Part shown: piece by piece, positions 35,380 through 43,214 of the stretch
Layout: every line of letters begins with the position of its first letter
Position numbering within the stretch: the stretch's first letter is position 1
From: Flavobacteriales bacterium
GTDB taxonomy: Bacteria; Bacteroidota; Bacteroidia; NS11-12g; UBA955
Assembly (NCBI GenBank): GCA_947463125.1
Contig: CANHQZ010000012.1
Coordinates: 1-50,514 of the forward strand
Direction: 5' to 3'
DNA: 50,514 nucleotides
Position numbers and translations under genes: made by a program
Notes under the pieces: model-generated
Told to the model about the DNA's origin: nothing
The model's input: the letters and a program-made list of their open reading frames with translations, nothing else
Databases searched by the model: none

Positions 35380-36051
35380 TCACTTTTTCAGGTTGCCGGT
35401 GAAAAATGCTTTTCCGTAGTCGGGCTCAAAATAGGCCACATCGGCCCACTCTCTTCGCTCGTGCATCTTTGCCGCTGAGGCACAAAGCCAGGAAGCATCG
35501 AGCGTTTCCGTAAACCCGGGATAACCGTCAAATGCCGGTACCAACTGTTTCAGCTTTGATAGGGCATTGCCACAAAAAACCACCTTTCTTCCCCTGTATT
35601 CAATCCACGCGTCTTCAGACAATATCTTGGCAGCCAGAGGCTCTTTGCATTCAAATGATGCGTTGTAAATGGCAAAAAACACTTCATCGCGGCGCGCATC
35701 CGTCATGCATATATATACGTCGGCATCAACCCCCGACAATGCAGCCATCCTGGCCGTCATTTCAAGACCGTCGCAGGACAACAGCGGAACATTCAGACCA
35801 AAACAGATACCTTTGGCCAGACTGGCTCCAATCCTCAGTCCGGTATAGGATCCGGGACCTTTATTGACGGCAACGGCTGAAATACCCTGTCCCTGCGATT
35901 TTGCAAACGCAATGCACTGCGCGGCCAGCACCGGAATTTGCTCCGCATGGGCATTTTCCACATCAGAATATAATTTTAGAACGCAGTTCCCCCCGCTGTC
36001 AGCCAGTGCAACAGAACCAACAGCTCCCGAGGTTTCAATGCAGAGTATCAT
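35380..36051 (-). CDS. tsaB: tRNA t6A synthesis protein TsaB
   Basis: A 223-residue ASKHA-fold protein, the non-catalytic partner of TsaD in making threonylcarbamoyladenosine at tRNA position 37. It has LCIETSGAVGSVAL, VNKGPGSYTGLRIG and the DARRDEVFFAIY segment typical of TsaB. TsaB regulates and scaffolds TsaD. It overlaps the LON-domain gene by four bases and is followed by the glutaminase gene after four bases. A perfect short hairpin lies just upstream of its start (see separate entry). Confidence 0.95.
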   Translation of the reverse strand: MILCIETSGAVGSVALADSGGNCVLKLYSDVENAHAEQIPVLAAQCIAFAKSQGQGISAVAVNKGPGSYTGLRIGASLAKGICFGLNVPLLSCDGLEMTARMAALSGVDADVYICMTDARRDEVFFAIYNASFECKEPLAAKILSEDAWIEYRGRKVVFCGNALSKLKQLVPAFDGYPGFTETLDASWLCASAAKMHERREWADVAYFEPDYGKAFFTGNLKK

Positions 36052-36674
36052 AGGGGATTCGACATTTTTTTAAAATGTCCGTTCAGCATAATTTTTTCTC
36101 TCATATCACGCAAGGCACTGAGTGATGAAAGCAGATTTTTCAAATGATTGATAACGTACAACTGCCTGTCTGACATGGACGTAAGTGCCGCAAGTTCCAA
36201 CTCCTGCTGTAGCTGCAGACCGCATTTGTGCACCCAAACCGGGAAATCTGCCGCTGGATCGGGGAATTTACCTCCGTCAAACTGGGTATGTGTGTAAAGT
36301 TCCCTCAATAAATCTGCAATCCTAAGCTTTAGTTCTTTGTCCTCGTTATCAATAAAGGGCAGATCCTGTACAAATCCTCCGCCATACAATTTGCCTTTGG
36401 CAACCGGATGAAAGTCCATAATCTCAAACCTGGAAAGGGCAGTACATTCTACATCCATTTCTCCGCCCGGCCATGTTTCTATGAGCGTTACAGCGCCCAG
36501 CTCCGCTCCGGTCCCTTCGAGTTTTTTTTCAAAAACCACCGGCATCCCGAACGATGTATTTTCTTCCATCACTTCATGTATCAGCTGCTTGTAACGAGGC
36601 TCAAAAATGTGCAACCGCACTTTTTCCCCTTCAAAAACAACAAGTTCCAGTGGAAACAATGGCAAATACTTCAT
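36048..36674 (-). CDS. Stand-alone LON substrate-binding-domain protein
   Basis: A 208-residue protein consisting of a Lon protease N-terminal (substrate-binding) domain without ATPase or protease domains. The entry MKYLPLFPLELVVF and HIFEPRYKQLIHE are typical; a helical C-terminus follows (LQLQQELELAALTSMSDRQLYVINHLKNLL). I use ATG 36674 because a perfect -7 box lies nine bases upstream. These proteins are widespread and their role is not settled; an adaptor for proteolysis is one guess. It heads the operon with tsaB and the glutaminase gene. Confidence 0.85.
   Translation of the reverse strand: MKYLPLFPLELVVFEGEKVRLHIFEPRYKQLIHEVMEENTSFGMPVVFEKKLEGTGAELGAVTLIETWPGGEMDVECTALSRFEIMDFHPVAKGKLYGGGFVQDLPFIDNEDKELKLRIADLLRELYTHTQFDGGKFPDPAADFPVWVHKCGLQLQQELELAALTSMSDRQLYVINHLKNLLSSLSALRDMREKIMLNGHFKKMSNPL
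36061..36079. repeat. Perfect inverted repeat upstream of tsaB start
   Basis: Arms GACATTTT and AAAATGTC with a three-base TTT loop, in the end of the LON-domain gene and nine bases upstream of the tsaB ATG. In the transcript it could fold over the tsaB ribosome-entry region. Confidence 0.65.
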
Positions 36675-36683
36675 AAATAATTG

Positions 36684-36691
36684 CAAAGCTA
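36684..36691 (-). promoter_or_regulatory. -7 promoter box TAGCTTTG
   Basis: Perfect minus-strand -7 box, nine bases before the LON-domain ATG. Confidence 0.6.
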
Positions 36692-36828
36692 ATTCAAAAA
36701 TCTTTTGGCCTTGTTTTGAGGATGCACTTTCCTCAACATTATTATTATTCCTAATCCATCTTTCACATTAGCCTGATTACGCTGCGATGAGCCCTGCGAA
36801 AAAGGCAGTTAAATCATCTCAATTGGAT

Positions 36829-36836
36829 TACCTTTG
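36829..36836 (+). promoter_or_regulatory. -7 promoter box TACCTTTG
   Basis: Perfect -7 box, 16 bases upstream of the thiolase ATG. Confidence 0.6.
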
Positions 36837-36852
36837 CAATACAAAAAGCAAC

Positions 36853-38031
36853 ATGTCTGAAGAAGTATATATTGTAGGCGCCATGCGCACCGCCATGGGA
36901 AGTTTTAACGGAACCCTTGCCTCGGTAAGTGCTCCGCGTCTGGGAGCTGCAGCCATCAAAGCAGCACTGGAAAAAAGCGGGGTATCTCCCGAAGCGGTTC
37001 AGGAAGTGTATATGGGTTGTGTGCTGCAGGCCGGCGTTGGCCAGGCACCTGCACGCCAGGCTGCCAAGTTTGCCGGAATCCCCGATAACGTACCTGCCAC
37101 CACCATCAACAAAGTATGCGCCAGCGGCATGAAATCAGTTGCCCTGGCGGCTCAGAGCATTTTGCTGGGCCACAATGACGTGGTGGTTGCTGGCGGTATG
37201 GAAAACATGAGCATGGTTCCGCACTACTTAACCAACAGCAGAACCGGAACCAAGTATGGAAATATTACCATGCTCGACGGGCTGCAGCATGACGGACTCA
37301 CCGATGTATACAGCAACTCCGTGATGGGAACCTGCGCCGAACTTTGCGCCAAAGAATACGGCTTCAGCCGCGAAGACCAGGATGCCTTTGCCATTGGCAG
37401 TTATAAAAAATCTGCCGCTGCATGGGCTGCCGGAAAATTCAAGGACGAGGTAACTCCCATCACCATCAGCACCCGCAAAGGGGATATTGAGTTTGCCGAA
37501 GATGAAGAATATAAAAATGTAAACTTCGACAAAATACCCGCACTCAAAGCGGTTTTTGCCAAAGATGGTACCATTACCGCAGCCAATGCCAGCACCATGA
37601 ACGACGGTGCTGCTGCGCTGGTGCTGGTGAGTGGCAAAAAACTGAAGGAACTGGGATTGAAACCCCTGGCCAGGATTGCCGGCTTCGCCGATGCCGAGCA
37701 GGCACCCGAATGGTTTACCACTACCCCCAGCAAGGCTTTGCCCATTGCTGCACAGCGGGCAGGAGTTTCCGTTGCTGACCTGGAATTTGTGGAATTCAAT
37801 GAAGCATTTTCTGTGGTGGGTTTGGCCAACAATAAGATTCTGGGCCTAAACCCTGAAAAAGTGAATGTTAATGGCGGTGCGGTATCCCTCGGGCACCCGC
37901 TGGGTGCATCAGGTGCGCGCATTCTGGTTACCCTGGTTCATGTGCTTCATCAGCAAAACGCCCGCTGGGGCGGCGCCGGCATTTGTAACGGCGGTGGCGG
38001 TGCAAGTGCCATGGTCATAGAACGCTGCTAA
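36853..38031 (+). CDS. Acetyl-CoA C-acetyltransferase (thiolase)
   Basis: A 392-residue thiolase that condenses or cleaves acyl-CoA units. Catalytic residues: Cys in INKVCASGMKSV, His in the late GHPLGASGAR, Cys in GICNGGGGASAMVI; NEAF is also present. The EVYIVGAMRTAMGSF entry and length fit acetyl-CoA acetyltransferases (AtoB/ThlA type). Start is ATG 36853; a longer frame upstream lies before the promoter box. It is monocistronic, so assignment to a pathway (beta-oxidation, mevalonate-independent ketone metabolism or storage) is not possible from context. Confidence 0.93.
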   Translation: MSEEVYIVGAMRTAMGSFNGTLASVSAPRLGAAAIKAALEKSGVSPEAVQEVYMGCVLQAGVGQAPARQAAKFAGIPDNVPATTINKVCASGMKSVALAAQSILLGHNDVVVAGGMENMSMVPHYLTNSRTGTKYGNITMLDGLQHDGLTDVYSNSVMGTCAELCAKEYGFSREDQDAFAIGSYKKSAAAWAAGKFKDEVTPITISTRKGDIEFAEDEEYKNVNFDKIPALKAVFAKDGTITAANASTMNDGAAALVLVSGKKLKELGLKPLARIAGFADAEQAPEWFTTTPSKALPIAAQRAGVSVADLEFVEFNEAFSVVGLANNKILGLNPEKVNVNGGAVSLGHPLGASGARILVTLVHVLHQQNARWGGAGICNGGGGASAMVIERC

Positions 38032-38067
38032 AAACTTATTTGCTTACCGTACCAATAAACACGGTCT

Positions 38068-38075
38068 TATCTTCG
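38068..38075 (+). promoter_or_regulatory. -7 promoter box TATCTTCG
   Basis: TTCG variant, 14 bases before the ATG at 38090. Confidence 0.5.
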
Positions 38076-38089
38076 TTTATTGCTTAATC

Positions 38090-39004
38090 ATGGCAAGCCG
38101 CTTTACCCTCTTATGTCTGTTGATTTTCGGCAACGCTCTGTCAGCCCGAACACCCGACAGCACAACGTTTAGGATACTGACAGAGGGCGAAAACCGCCTG
38201 AAAACCATCGCACCAAAGTTTATTGCGGCCAGGACTGATGAGGAAAGAACAGATGCAGCGTGGCAGGTTTACCGAACATTGGACAGCCTGCTTGCCCTGC
38301 CCGAAAGCTTTGATTACGGGTGGGATTCTTTAAAATCAAAAACCGTATCTATTCTGACCTCTCCGGACAAAAAAGTAAAACTCTACACCTGGAACCTGAT
38401 TCTGACAGACGGCAGTTTCAAACACTTTGGCTATCTGCAAACACGCAAAAAAAAGAGCATTGAGACCTACCCGCTGCTGGATACAACCACACAACAAAGC
38501 AAGGATATTGCGGATGAAGAACTGGATCCGGCAGCATGGCCGGGTGCCTTGTATTACAAACTGATTCCATTCAAAAAAAACCGTAAAACCATGTATCTGC
38601 TGTTTGGTTTTGACGGAAATACCATCCACAGCAACAAGGCCGTGATGGAAGTACTGTGGCTTTCCAAGGCAGCACCTGTGTTTGGCTACCCTGCCTTCCG
38701 ACAGGGAGAAGACGACCCCAGCGCGGAGTGCAGAATCATCATGGAATGCCACAACGATGTTAAGCTGTCTTTTTATTACGAAGAGAAAAAGCACATAGTG
38801 ATTGCCGACAAGCTGGCACCATCCTTCCCCGAGGCGAAAGATGACCGCTACTACTACATCCCCAGCGGCGATTATGACATATACAAAAGAAACCGCAGGG
38901 GAACATGGATTCGCAGTGACTTGAAAGACTGGGATCTGGGCCAAGGGGAAATGCGTCCCGCACCTGTTCCAAGGCCTGCGCCACCGGCACCCTCAGAAAA
39001 ATGA
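38090..39004 (+). CDS. Secreted protein of unknown function
   Basis: A 304-residue protein with a signal peptide (MASRFTLLCLLIFGNALSA). I do not recognise a domain. The mature part has many aromatic and charged residues (YGWDSLKSKTVSILTSPDKKVKLYTWNLIL, a pattern of alternating strands; then MYLLFGFDGN and FYYEEKKHIVIADKLAP) and ends in a proline-rich tail. It may be a beta-rich periplasmic protein. It converges on menF with a six-base gap. Confidence 0.7.
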   Translation: MASRFTLLCLLIFGNALSARTPDSTTFRILTEGENRLKTIAPKFIAARTDEERTDAAWQVYRTLDSLLALPESFDYGWDSLKSKTVSILTSPDKKVKLYTWNLILTDGSFKHFGYLQTRKKKSIETYPLLDTTTQQSKDIADEELDPAAWPGALYYKLIPFKKNRKTMYLLFGFDGNTIHSNKAVMEVLWLSKAAPVFGYPAFRQGEDDPSAECRIIMECHNDVKLSFYYEEKKHIVIADKLAPSFPEAKDDRYYYIPSGDYDIYKRNRRGTWIRSDLKDWDLGQGEMRPAPVPRPAPPAPSEK

Positions 39005-39010
39005 TTCATT

Positions 39011-40000
39011 TTAGAGGCAAACGGCAATCGTTTGCATTTTTGCTGCCGTTTCATCCCATTCGGACACGGCATCGCTAAGTGCGTTGATTCCGGCACCGGC
39101 GTGCAGTATTGCCCTGTTACCCAGCCATTCGCAGCAACGCAGATTTACCCATAAATGTGGTTTACCCTGTTGGTAAAAACCGATAAACCCGGTAAACAAT
39201 CCCCTGCTTTGAATTTCGAATTTCTGAATCAATGACAGGGCCTTATCTCTTGGTAAACCACCTACCGCAGGGGTGGGATGCAACCTTGCTATCAGGGGCT
39301 GAATACTGTTTGCTGATAAATCAAACCGATAACGTCTGACCAGATGCAACAAAGCACCAGCCCTAACCACTTCTGCCTGCCCGGAATCTATGATATTCGC
39401 CCCGGAATCTGCCAATACCCCTTCCATAAATTCCTGTGTGGCTGCATTCTCCTCCTTTTCCTTTTCGGTCCAGCCGACCTGCTCATCCAACAAGGTTCCT
39501 GCCATGGAAACCGTCTCCCAGGTCCCACCAACGGACGGTTGTATCAGAATTTCGGGCGTAGCACCCAGCCACGTGCCAAACCGGGGATGGCTCACCAGAC
39601 TCACAAATGCTTTGGGATAACGCAAACAAGCCTCCATAAATGCTTCATACAGAGAAACCCTCGTAGATACTACTGTTTGCCTGGCCGCTACAACCTTACG
39701 TACCGTTCCCTGTAAAATTTCCTGCTGTATTTTTTCAATGTAAAGATCCCACCCGGCACGGCTCATTTCCGCAGGTTTCTCTTTATCGGCAGACACAATG
39801 GATGCTGTCCATATACGCAGCATGGCTTCATCTTCTACCAATGCACCTGAAAGATAAAAGACGGAGATACCCGAATCCCAGGGTTTAAAGAAAAAACCTT
39901 CTTTTACACAAACATTTTCTATGGCTGACTCCTGAAAATCACCCCTGATACCGACCGGCATTTCACCGGGCTTGCGCCATATCGCAAATCCGTTGTTCAT
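39011..40000 (-). CDS. menF: Isochorismate synthase MenF
   Basis: A 329-residue chorismate-binding enzyme that makes isochorismate for menaquinone. The signature LHPTPAVGGLP plus LGATPEIL, GLFTGFIGFYQ and the C-terminal AGAGI block mark the isochorismate synthase branch rather than anthranilate or PABA synthase. It lacks the N-terminal extension of many MenF and EntC proteins and is compact. The thioesterase gene upstream overlaps its start by four bases, so the two form a menaquinone operon; menD and the rest are not in this window. Confidence 0.9.
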   Translation of the reverse strand: MNNGFAIWRKPGEMPVGIRGDFQESAIENVCVKEGFFFKPWDSGISVFYLSGALVEDEAMLRIWTASIVSADKEKPAEMSRAGWDLYIEKIQQEILQGTVRKVVAARQTVVSTRVSLYEAFMEACLRYPKAFVSLVSHPRFGTWLGATPEILIQPSVGGTWETVSMAGTLLDEQVGWTEKEKEENAATQEFMEGVLADSGANIIDSGQAEVVRAGALLHLVRRYRFDLSANSIQPLIARLHPTPAVGGLPRDKALSLIQKFEIQSRGLFTGFIGFYQQGKPHLWVNLRCCEWLGNRAILHAGAGINALSDAVSEWDETAAKMQTIAVCL

Positions 40001-40434
40001 GGTTTGGCCACTACCGCCAGCGTAATTGTTCCCTTACAGATTCTGCTGCCCTTCTGATTGAAGATGTTCACATCCCACACCTGAGAGGTTTTCCCGAGGT
40101 GAACCGGAGTCGCCTTTCCCAGCACCGTTTCGCCTTTAAACGCAGGTTTTACATGATTGCAGGTAACGGCCTGCCCAAAAGCCACGTGGGTGTTGCGGTT
40201 AAGACAGAGATTGCCTGCCATGCTGCCCAGGGTTTCAATCAAGGAAAGGGAAGCGCCACCGTTAAGCATTCCCAGCGGCTGGATGGTTCGCTCGTCTACG
40301 GGCATTTCTGCACAGAGAAAATCAGGACCCATTTCGGTAAAAACAATACCCAAAGCGGTGTTTAAGGTATTTTGACAACGCTCGTTAAGCGCTGCAATGG
40401 TTATATTCGCAGGGTCAAAAAAAATGGATTCCAA
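39997..40434 (-). CDS. Hotdog-fold thioesterase, probably DHNA-CoA thioesterase type
   Basis: A 145-residue single-domain hotdog protein. GMLNGGASLSLIETLGSMAG is the family's active-site helix region (catalytic-position Glu in IETLGS) and the C-terminal HLGKTSQVWDVNIFNQKG the usual strand. Being the first gene of a two-gene operon with menF suggests it releases DHNA from its CoA ester (MenI). The frame is open to GTG 40464, but I prefer TTG 40434, because a one-mismatch -7 box (40442-40449) lies seven bases upstream of it. It overlaps the divergent phosphatase gene head to head. Confidence 0.85.
   Translation of the reverse strand: MESIFFDPANITIAALNERCQNTLNTALGIVFTEMGPDFLCAEMPVDERTIQPLGMLNGGASLSLIETLGSMAGNLCLNRNTHVAFGQAVTCNHVKPAFKGETVLGKATPVHLGKTSQVWDVNIFNQKGSRICKGTITLAVVAKP
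40402..40409 (+). promoter_or_regulatory. -7 promoter box TATATTCG
   Basis: TTCG variant, 14 bases before the phosphatase ATG at 40424; it lies inside the thioesterase coding sequence. Confidence 0.5.
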
Positions 40435-41080
40435 TCTGTTGCAAAATTCTACCTCAGAGACCACAAAAACAATTTATTTAATAAGGCACGGCCAAACCGA
40501 TTTTAACCGACTTGGAATCGTTCAGGGATGCGGTGTAGATACGGATCTTAATGAAACAGGACTATGGCAGGCCCGGCGCTTTTTTGAAGCATACCAACAC
40601 ATGGAGTTTGGGCATATTTTTGTTAGCCGGCTTAAAAGAACCCACCAGACTGTGGCTCCTTTTACCCGGGAAAGAAATATTCAACCTTTCATTGTTCCCG
40701 AACTGGATGAAATCAACTGGGGGATCATGGAGGGCGAAGTCCCAACACCTGAAAGCCATGAGGAATTCCGGCGCATGGTTGCCGCCTGGCGAGCGGGAAA
40801 TTTGCATACTGCGGTAGAGGGAGGTGAAACACCGGCTGCCTTGTTTGAGCGCCAGAAAGAAGGGTTAAAAACCCTCGAAAAACAAATGACAGATAAACCG
40901 GCACTGGTATGCATGCACGGCAGAGCCATGCGCAGTTTTTTATGCCTGCTCACCAAACATCCGCTTCAGCTGATGGATGATTTCGAACACAACAATGTTT
41001 GCCTATATGTGCTGGAAAAAGCCGCTAATGAAGAATATTACCGCATTATTCTGCACAATTGCAGTGCACACCTGCAGTAG
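40424..41080 (+). CDS. Histidine phosphatase (phosphoglycerate-mutase-like)
   Basis: A 218-residue member of the RHG superfamily. Residues near the start contain the phospho-acceptor YLIRHGQTDFN, and a second conserved His lies in MHGRAMRSFL. The family includes phosphoglycerate mutases, alpha-ribazole phosphatase (CobC) and general phosphatases; specificity cannot be read here. ATG 40424 is preferred to ATG 40397 because the promoter box lies between them. The ferredoxin gene follows 22 bases later but with its own promoter box. Confidence 0.85.
   Translation: MDSNLLQNSTSETTKTIYLIRHGQTDFNRLGIVQGCGVDTDLNETGLWQARRFFEAYQHMEFGHIFVSRLKRTHQTVAPFTRERNIQPFIVPELDEINWGIMEGEVPTPESHEEFRRMVAAWRAGNLHTAVEGGETPAALFERQKEGLKTLEKQMTDKPALVCMHGRAMRSFLCLLTKHPLQLMDDFEHNNVCLYVLEKAANEEYYRIILHNCSAHLQ
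40442..40449 (-). promoter_or_regulatory. -7 box GAATTTTG (one mismatch), inside the opposite gene
   Basis: Minus-strand near-match, seven bases before the thioesterase TTG at 40434. It lies within the phosphatase coding sequence and shares its layout (TTTTGCAA...CAGATTG) with the dxs start region. Confidence 0.4.
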
Positions 41081-41087
41081 TAAAGCG

Positions 41088-41095
41088 TATTTTTG
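41088..41095 (+). promoter_or_regulatory. -7 promoter box TATTTTTG
   Basis: Perfect -7 box, seven bases before the ferredoxin GTG at 41103. Confidence 0.6.
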
Positions 41096-41102
41096 CAATC
41101 CG

Positions 41103-41423
41103 GTGAGCGACATCCAAATCAGTATCATTGACCGCGAAGGGCAAACCCACAGCGTGGCGGCACCTACCGACATGAACATGAACCTCATGGAGGTATGCAG
41201 ACTGCATGAATTACCCGTAAAGGGAGAATGTGGCGGTATGGCCATGTGTGCCACATGCCAGATATACATAGAAAGCAATCACGAGCTGTCTGAGCCATCC
41301 GATGATGAACTTGCCATGCTGGACCAGGCTTTTTTCGTAAAAAACAACAGCAGACTGGGCTGTCAAATCCATATCAGGAGCGAACTTGACGGTTTAATTG
41401 TTCGCCTGGCTCCGGAAAGCTGA
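41103..41423 (+). CDS. Adrenodoxin-type 2Fe-2S ferredoxin
   Basis: A 106-residue ferredoxin. The cluster ligands are the cysteines of GECGGMAMCATC (C-x5-C-x2-C) and the later Cys in SRLGCQI, the adrenodoxin-type spacing. It carries electrons for monooxygenases or iron-sulfur assembly. Start GTG 41103 is seven bases after a promoter box; the longer frame from 40977 lies inside the phosphatase gene and has no support. No partner reductase or monooxygenase gene is adjacent. Confidence 0.92.
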   Translation: MSDIQISIIDREGQTHSVAAPTDMNMNLMEVCRLHELPVKGECGGMAMCATCQIYIESNHELSEPSDDELAMLDQAFFVKNNSRLGCQIHIRSELDGLIVRLAPES

Positions 41424-41463
41424 TATTTTTTCAGTTTTTCTTGATACATCCAATATTTTTCAT

Positions 41464-41471
41464 TATTTTTG
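41464..41471 (+). promoter_or_regulatory. -7 promoter box TATTTTTG
   Basis: Perfect -7 box, 18 bases upstream of the rpsT ATG. Confidence 0.6.
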
Positions 41472-41489
41472 CAGTCCTTTTTTCGGAAA

Positions 41490-41744
41490 ATGGCAAATCA
41501 TAAATCTGCAATCAAACGTATCAGGGCTAACGAAGCCAAGCGGGATTTAAACCGCTACCAGCATAAATCTGCCCGTACTGTGGTAAAAGCAATCCGCAAA
41601 GCTGAGAACAAAGGCGAAGCAGAAGGATTGTTGTCCAAGGCTTTCAGCATGCTCGACAAGCTGGCCAAGAAAAACATCATACACAAAAACAAAGCGGGCA
41701 ACCTCAAGAGTAGCTTGAAGAAGCACGTGGATTCACTGGCATAA
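41490..41744 (+). CDS. rpsT: 30S ribosomal protein bS20
   Basis: An 84-residue basic protein with the S20 signature MANHKSAIKRIRANEAKR and an all-helical composition ending KSSLKKHVDSLA. It binds 16S rRNA. Start at ATG 41490; the earlier TTG would add a non-conserved extension. It is alone in its unit and ends at a clear terminator. S20 synthesis is self-regulated in some bacteria; nothing here shows that. Confidence 0.97.
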   Translation: MANHKSAIKRIRANEAKRDLNRYQHKSARTVVKAIRKAENKGEAEGLLSKAFSMLDKLAKKNIIHKNKAGNLKSSLKKHVDSLA

Positions 41745-41764
41745 ACTAACCAAGCCTTATAATG

Positions 41765-41789
41765 AAAAGCCACCTCCCGGTGGCTTTTT
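41765..41789. terminator. Bidirectional rho-independent terminator
   Basis: Stem AGCCACC/GGTGGCT with a TCCC loop, flanked by A4 and T7 tracts, between the convergent rpsT and archaemetzincin genes. Confidence 0.9.
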
Positions 41790-42434
41790 TTATGGTTTGG
41801 TCAGCAGCAATCGACAATTAGAACACAGCCATTTTTTCTCGGAAAACAAGGTTCTGGCAGTTCCTTTGGCGTCGTTCATCAAACATGACGGATGCTTCTT
41901 ACAATGCGGCAACCCCAGGTTATGGCCAACCTCATGCAAGGTTACCAGGGTAAGAAATGTATCTCGTTTGTTTCCAAACTGTTTTAATCGATGGTCTGAA
42001 ACGATACATGCCTCACCGGGCTTGTAACCCAGCCCGAATATTCCCCAGTGTGGATGGGGCCCCTTTTGGGTGAAGATATCGCGGGTACTTACCCCCAATA
42101 TACGATTACAGCCGGCAGGCTTGCGGTCTATTAACCATTTAAGCATAAGCGGTGCGCTGAAACGTTGTGTATTTTTCAATCTGCAGCTCTCCGGCATTTT
42201 AGAAGGAGGCAAGATCCGGATTTTCATGCCGTAAAAAGCACTAAGCTCCGCAGACAAAAGCCTTATTTGCCCGCTTTCAATACTACCCAAGGGTAAAATT
42301 GCCGTAACGGTTGAATCCTTTTTTTCTCGCGGAGATTCAGAATTGGATGGGCCGGAAACACAGGAATGCAGGAGCAGAATAACCGGGAGACCATACGCGC
42401 ATTTCATGGGATTAAAACGCTTATGGCTGAGCAT
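41790..42434 (-). CDS. Lipoprotein archaemetzincin (metzincin peptidase)
   Basis: A 214-residue zinc peptidase. The N-terminus (start ATG 42434 or ATG 42407, MKCAYGLPVILLLHSC) is a lipoprotein signal with a Cys anchor at the HSC site. The active site is HEVGHNLGLPHC from His167, followed by KKHPSCLM and NDAKG, and, 17 residues after the Met, CSNC; this is the archaemetzincin layout (HExxHxxGxxHC...CxM...CxxC), but with five instead of the usual four residues between the first two cysteines. Archaemetzincins are mostly cytosolic proteins in archaea and animals, so an exported, lipid-anchored form is notable. It lies 6 bases after the pyrH stop, as the last gene of the ribosomal operon, where frr is commonly found. 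Confidence 0.88.
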   Translation of the reverse strand: MLSHKRFNPMKCAYGLPVILLLHSCVSGPSNSESPREKKDSTVTAILPLGSIESGQIRLLSAELSAFYGMKIRILPPSKMPESCRLKNTQRFSAPLMLKWLIDRKPAGCNRILGVSTRDIFTQKGPHPHWGIFGLGYKPGEACIVSDHRLKQFGNKRDTFLTLVTLHEVGHNLGLPHCKKHPSCLMNDAKGTARTLFSEKKWLCSNCRLLLTKP

Positions 42435-42440
42435 TTATTA

Positions 42441-43154
42441 TCATTCGCCGTGAACGAGCGTTCCTACGGTTTCGCCCTGTAACAAACGGGTAAAATTACC
42501 AGGTTTGTTCATATCAAAAACGATGATGGGCTTTTTATTCTCCTGGCACAGGGTAATGGCGGTCATATCCATTACTTCAAGACCAAGGTCATAAACATCC
42601 TTGAATGATATGGTATCAAATTTTTTAGCATCGGGAACCTTTTCGGGATCGGCAGAATAGATTCCATCCACGCGGGTACCTTTTATCACAACATCAGCCT
42701 CGATCTCTACAGCACGAAGCGATGCTGCCGTATCCGTGGTGAAATAGGGATTGCCTGTACCGGCTCCAAAAATCACAACCCTACCCTTTTCCAAATGACG
42801 CATGGCTCTCCGGCGGATAAAGGGTTCTGATATCTGCTCCATTTTAATGGCTGAAAGCAACCTGGTAACCAAACCGGCCTTTTCGAATGCCCCCTGTAAT
42901 GCCATGGCATTAATCATGGTGGCAAGCATGCCCATATAATCGCCCGTTGCGCGATCTACCACACCACCCTGGGCTCCTTTAAGCCCCCGGAAGATATTAC
43001 CGCCACCAATAACAATGGCAATCTCAACACCCAGTTTCGATGCTGCCTTTACCTCTTCTGCATATTGCTCAAGCATCTTGGGATCAATACCATATTGCTG
43101 GTCGCCCTGCAGGCTTTCACCACTCAGTTTTAAGAGTACGCGTTTGTATTTCAT
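42441..43154 (-). CDS. pyrH: UMP kinase PyrH
   Basis: A 237-residue hexameric amino-acid-kinase-fold UMP kinase, the step UMP to UDP in pyrimidine metabolism and feedback-regulated. It has [28 protein letters not shown], the [15 protein letters not shown] segment and [13 protein letters not shown]. It follows tsf at a distance of 60 bases containing a strong hairpin, and precedes the archaemetzincin gene by six bases. Confidence 0.97.
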   Translation of the reverse strand: MKYKRVLLKLSGESLQGDQQYGIDPKMLEQYAEEVKAASKLGVEIAIVIGGGNIFRGLKGAQGGVVDRATGDYMGMLATMINAMALQGAFEKAGLVTRLLSAIKMEQISEPFIRRRAMRHLEKGRVVIFGAGTGNPYFTTDTAASLRAVEIEADVVIKGTRVDGIYSADPEKVPDAKKFDTISFKDVYDLGLEVMDMTAITLCQENKKPIIVFDMNKPGNFTRLLQGETVGTLVHGE

Positions 43155-43171
43155 ATCGGTTTTTATGGGTA

Positions 43172-43206
43172 TAAAAAAAATCCCCCAAATTTGGGGGATT
43201 TTTTTG
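43172..43206 (-). terminator. Palindromic terminator between tsf and pyrH
   Basis: A nearly perfect palindrome (CCCCC, AAATTT centre, GGGGG, with A8 and T7-8 flanks). On the minus strand it has the form of a rho-independent terminator ending 17 bases upstream of the pyrH ATG, so tsf and pyrH may be uncoupled or attenuated. Confidence 0.85.
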
Positions 43207-43214
43207 AAATGTTA

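Noticed and set aside
39011-40000. PABA or anthranilate synthase partner for the glutaminase
   Set aside because: The LHPTPAVGG signature and pairing with a thioesterase gene mark isochorismate synthase, and the gene is 4 kb away from the glutaminase gene.
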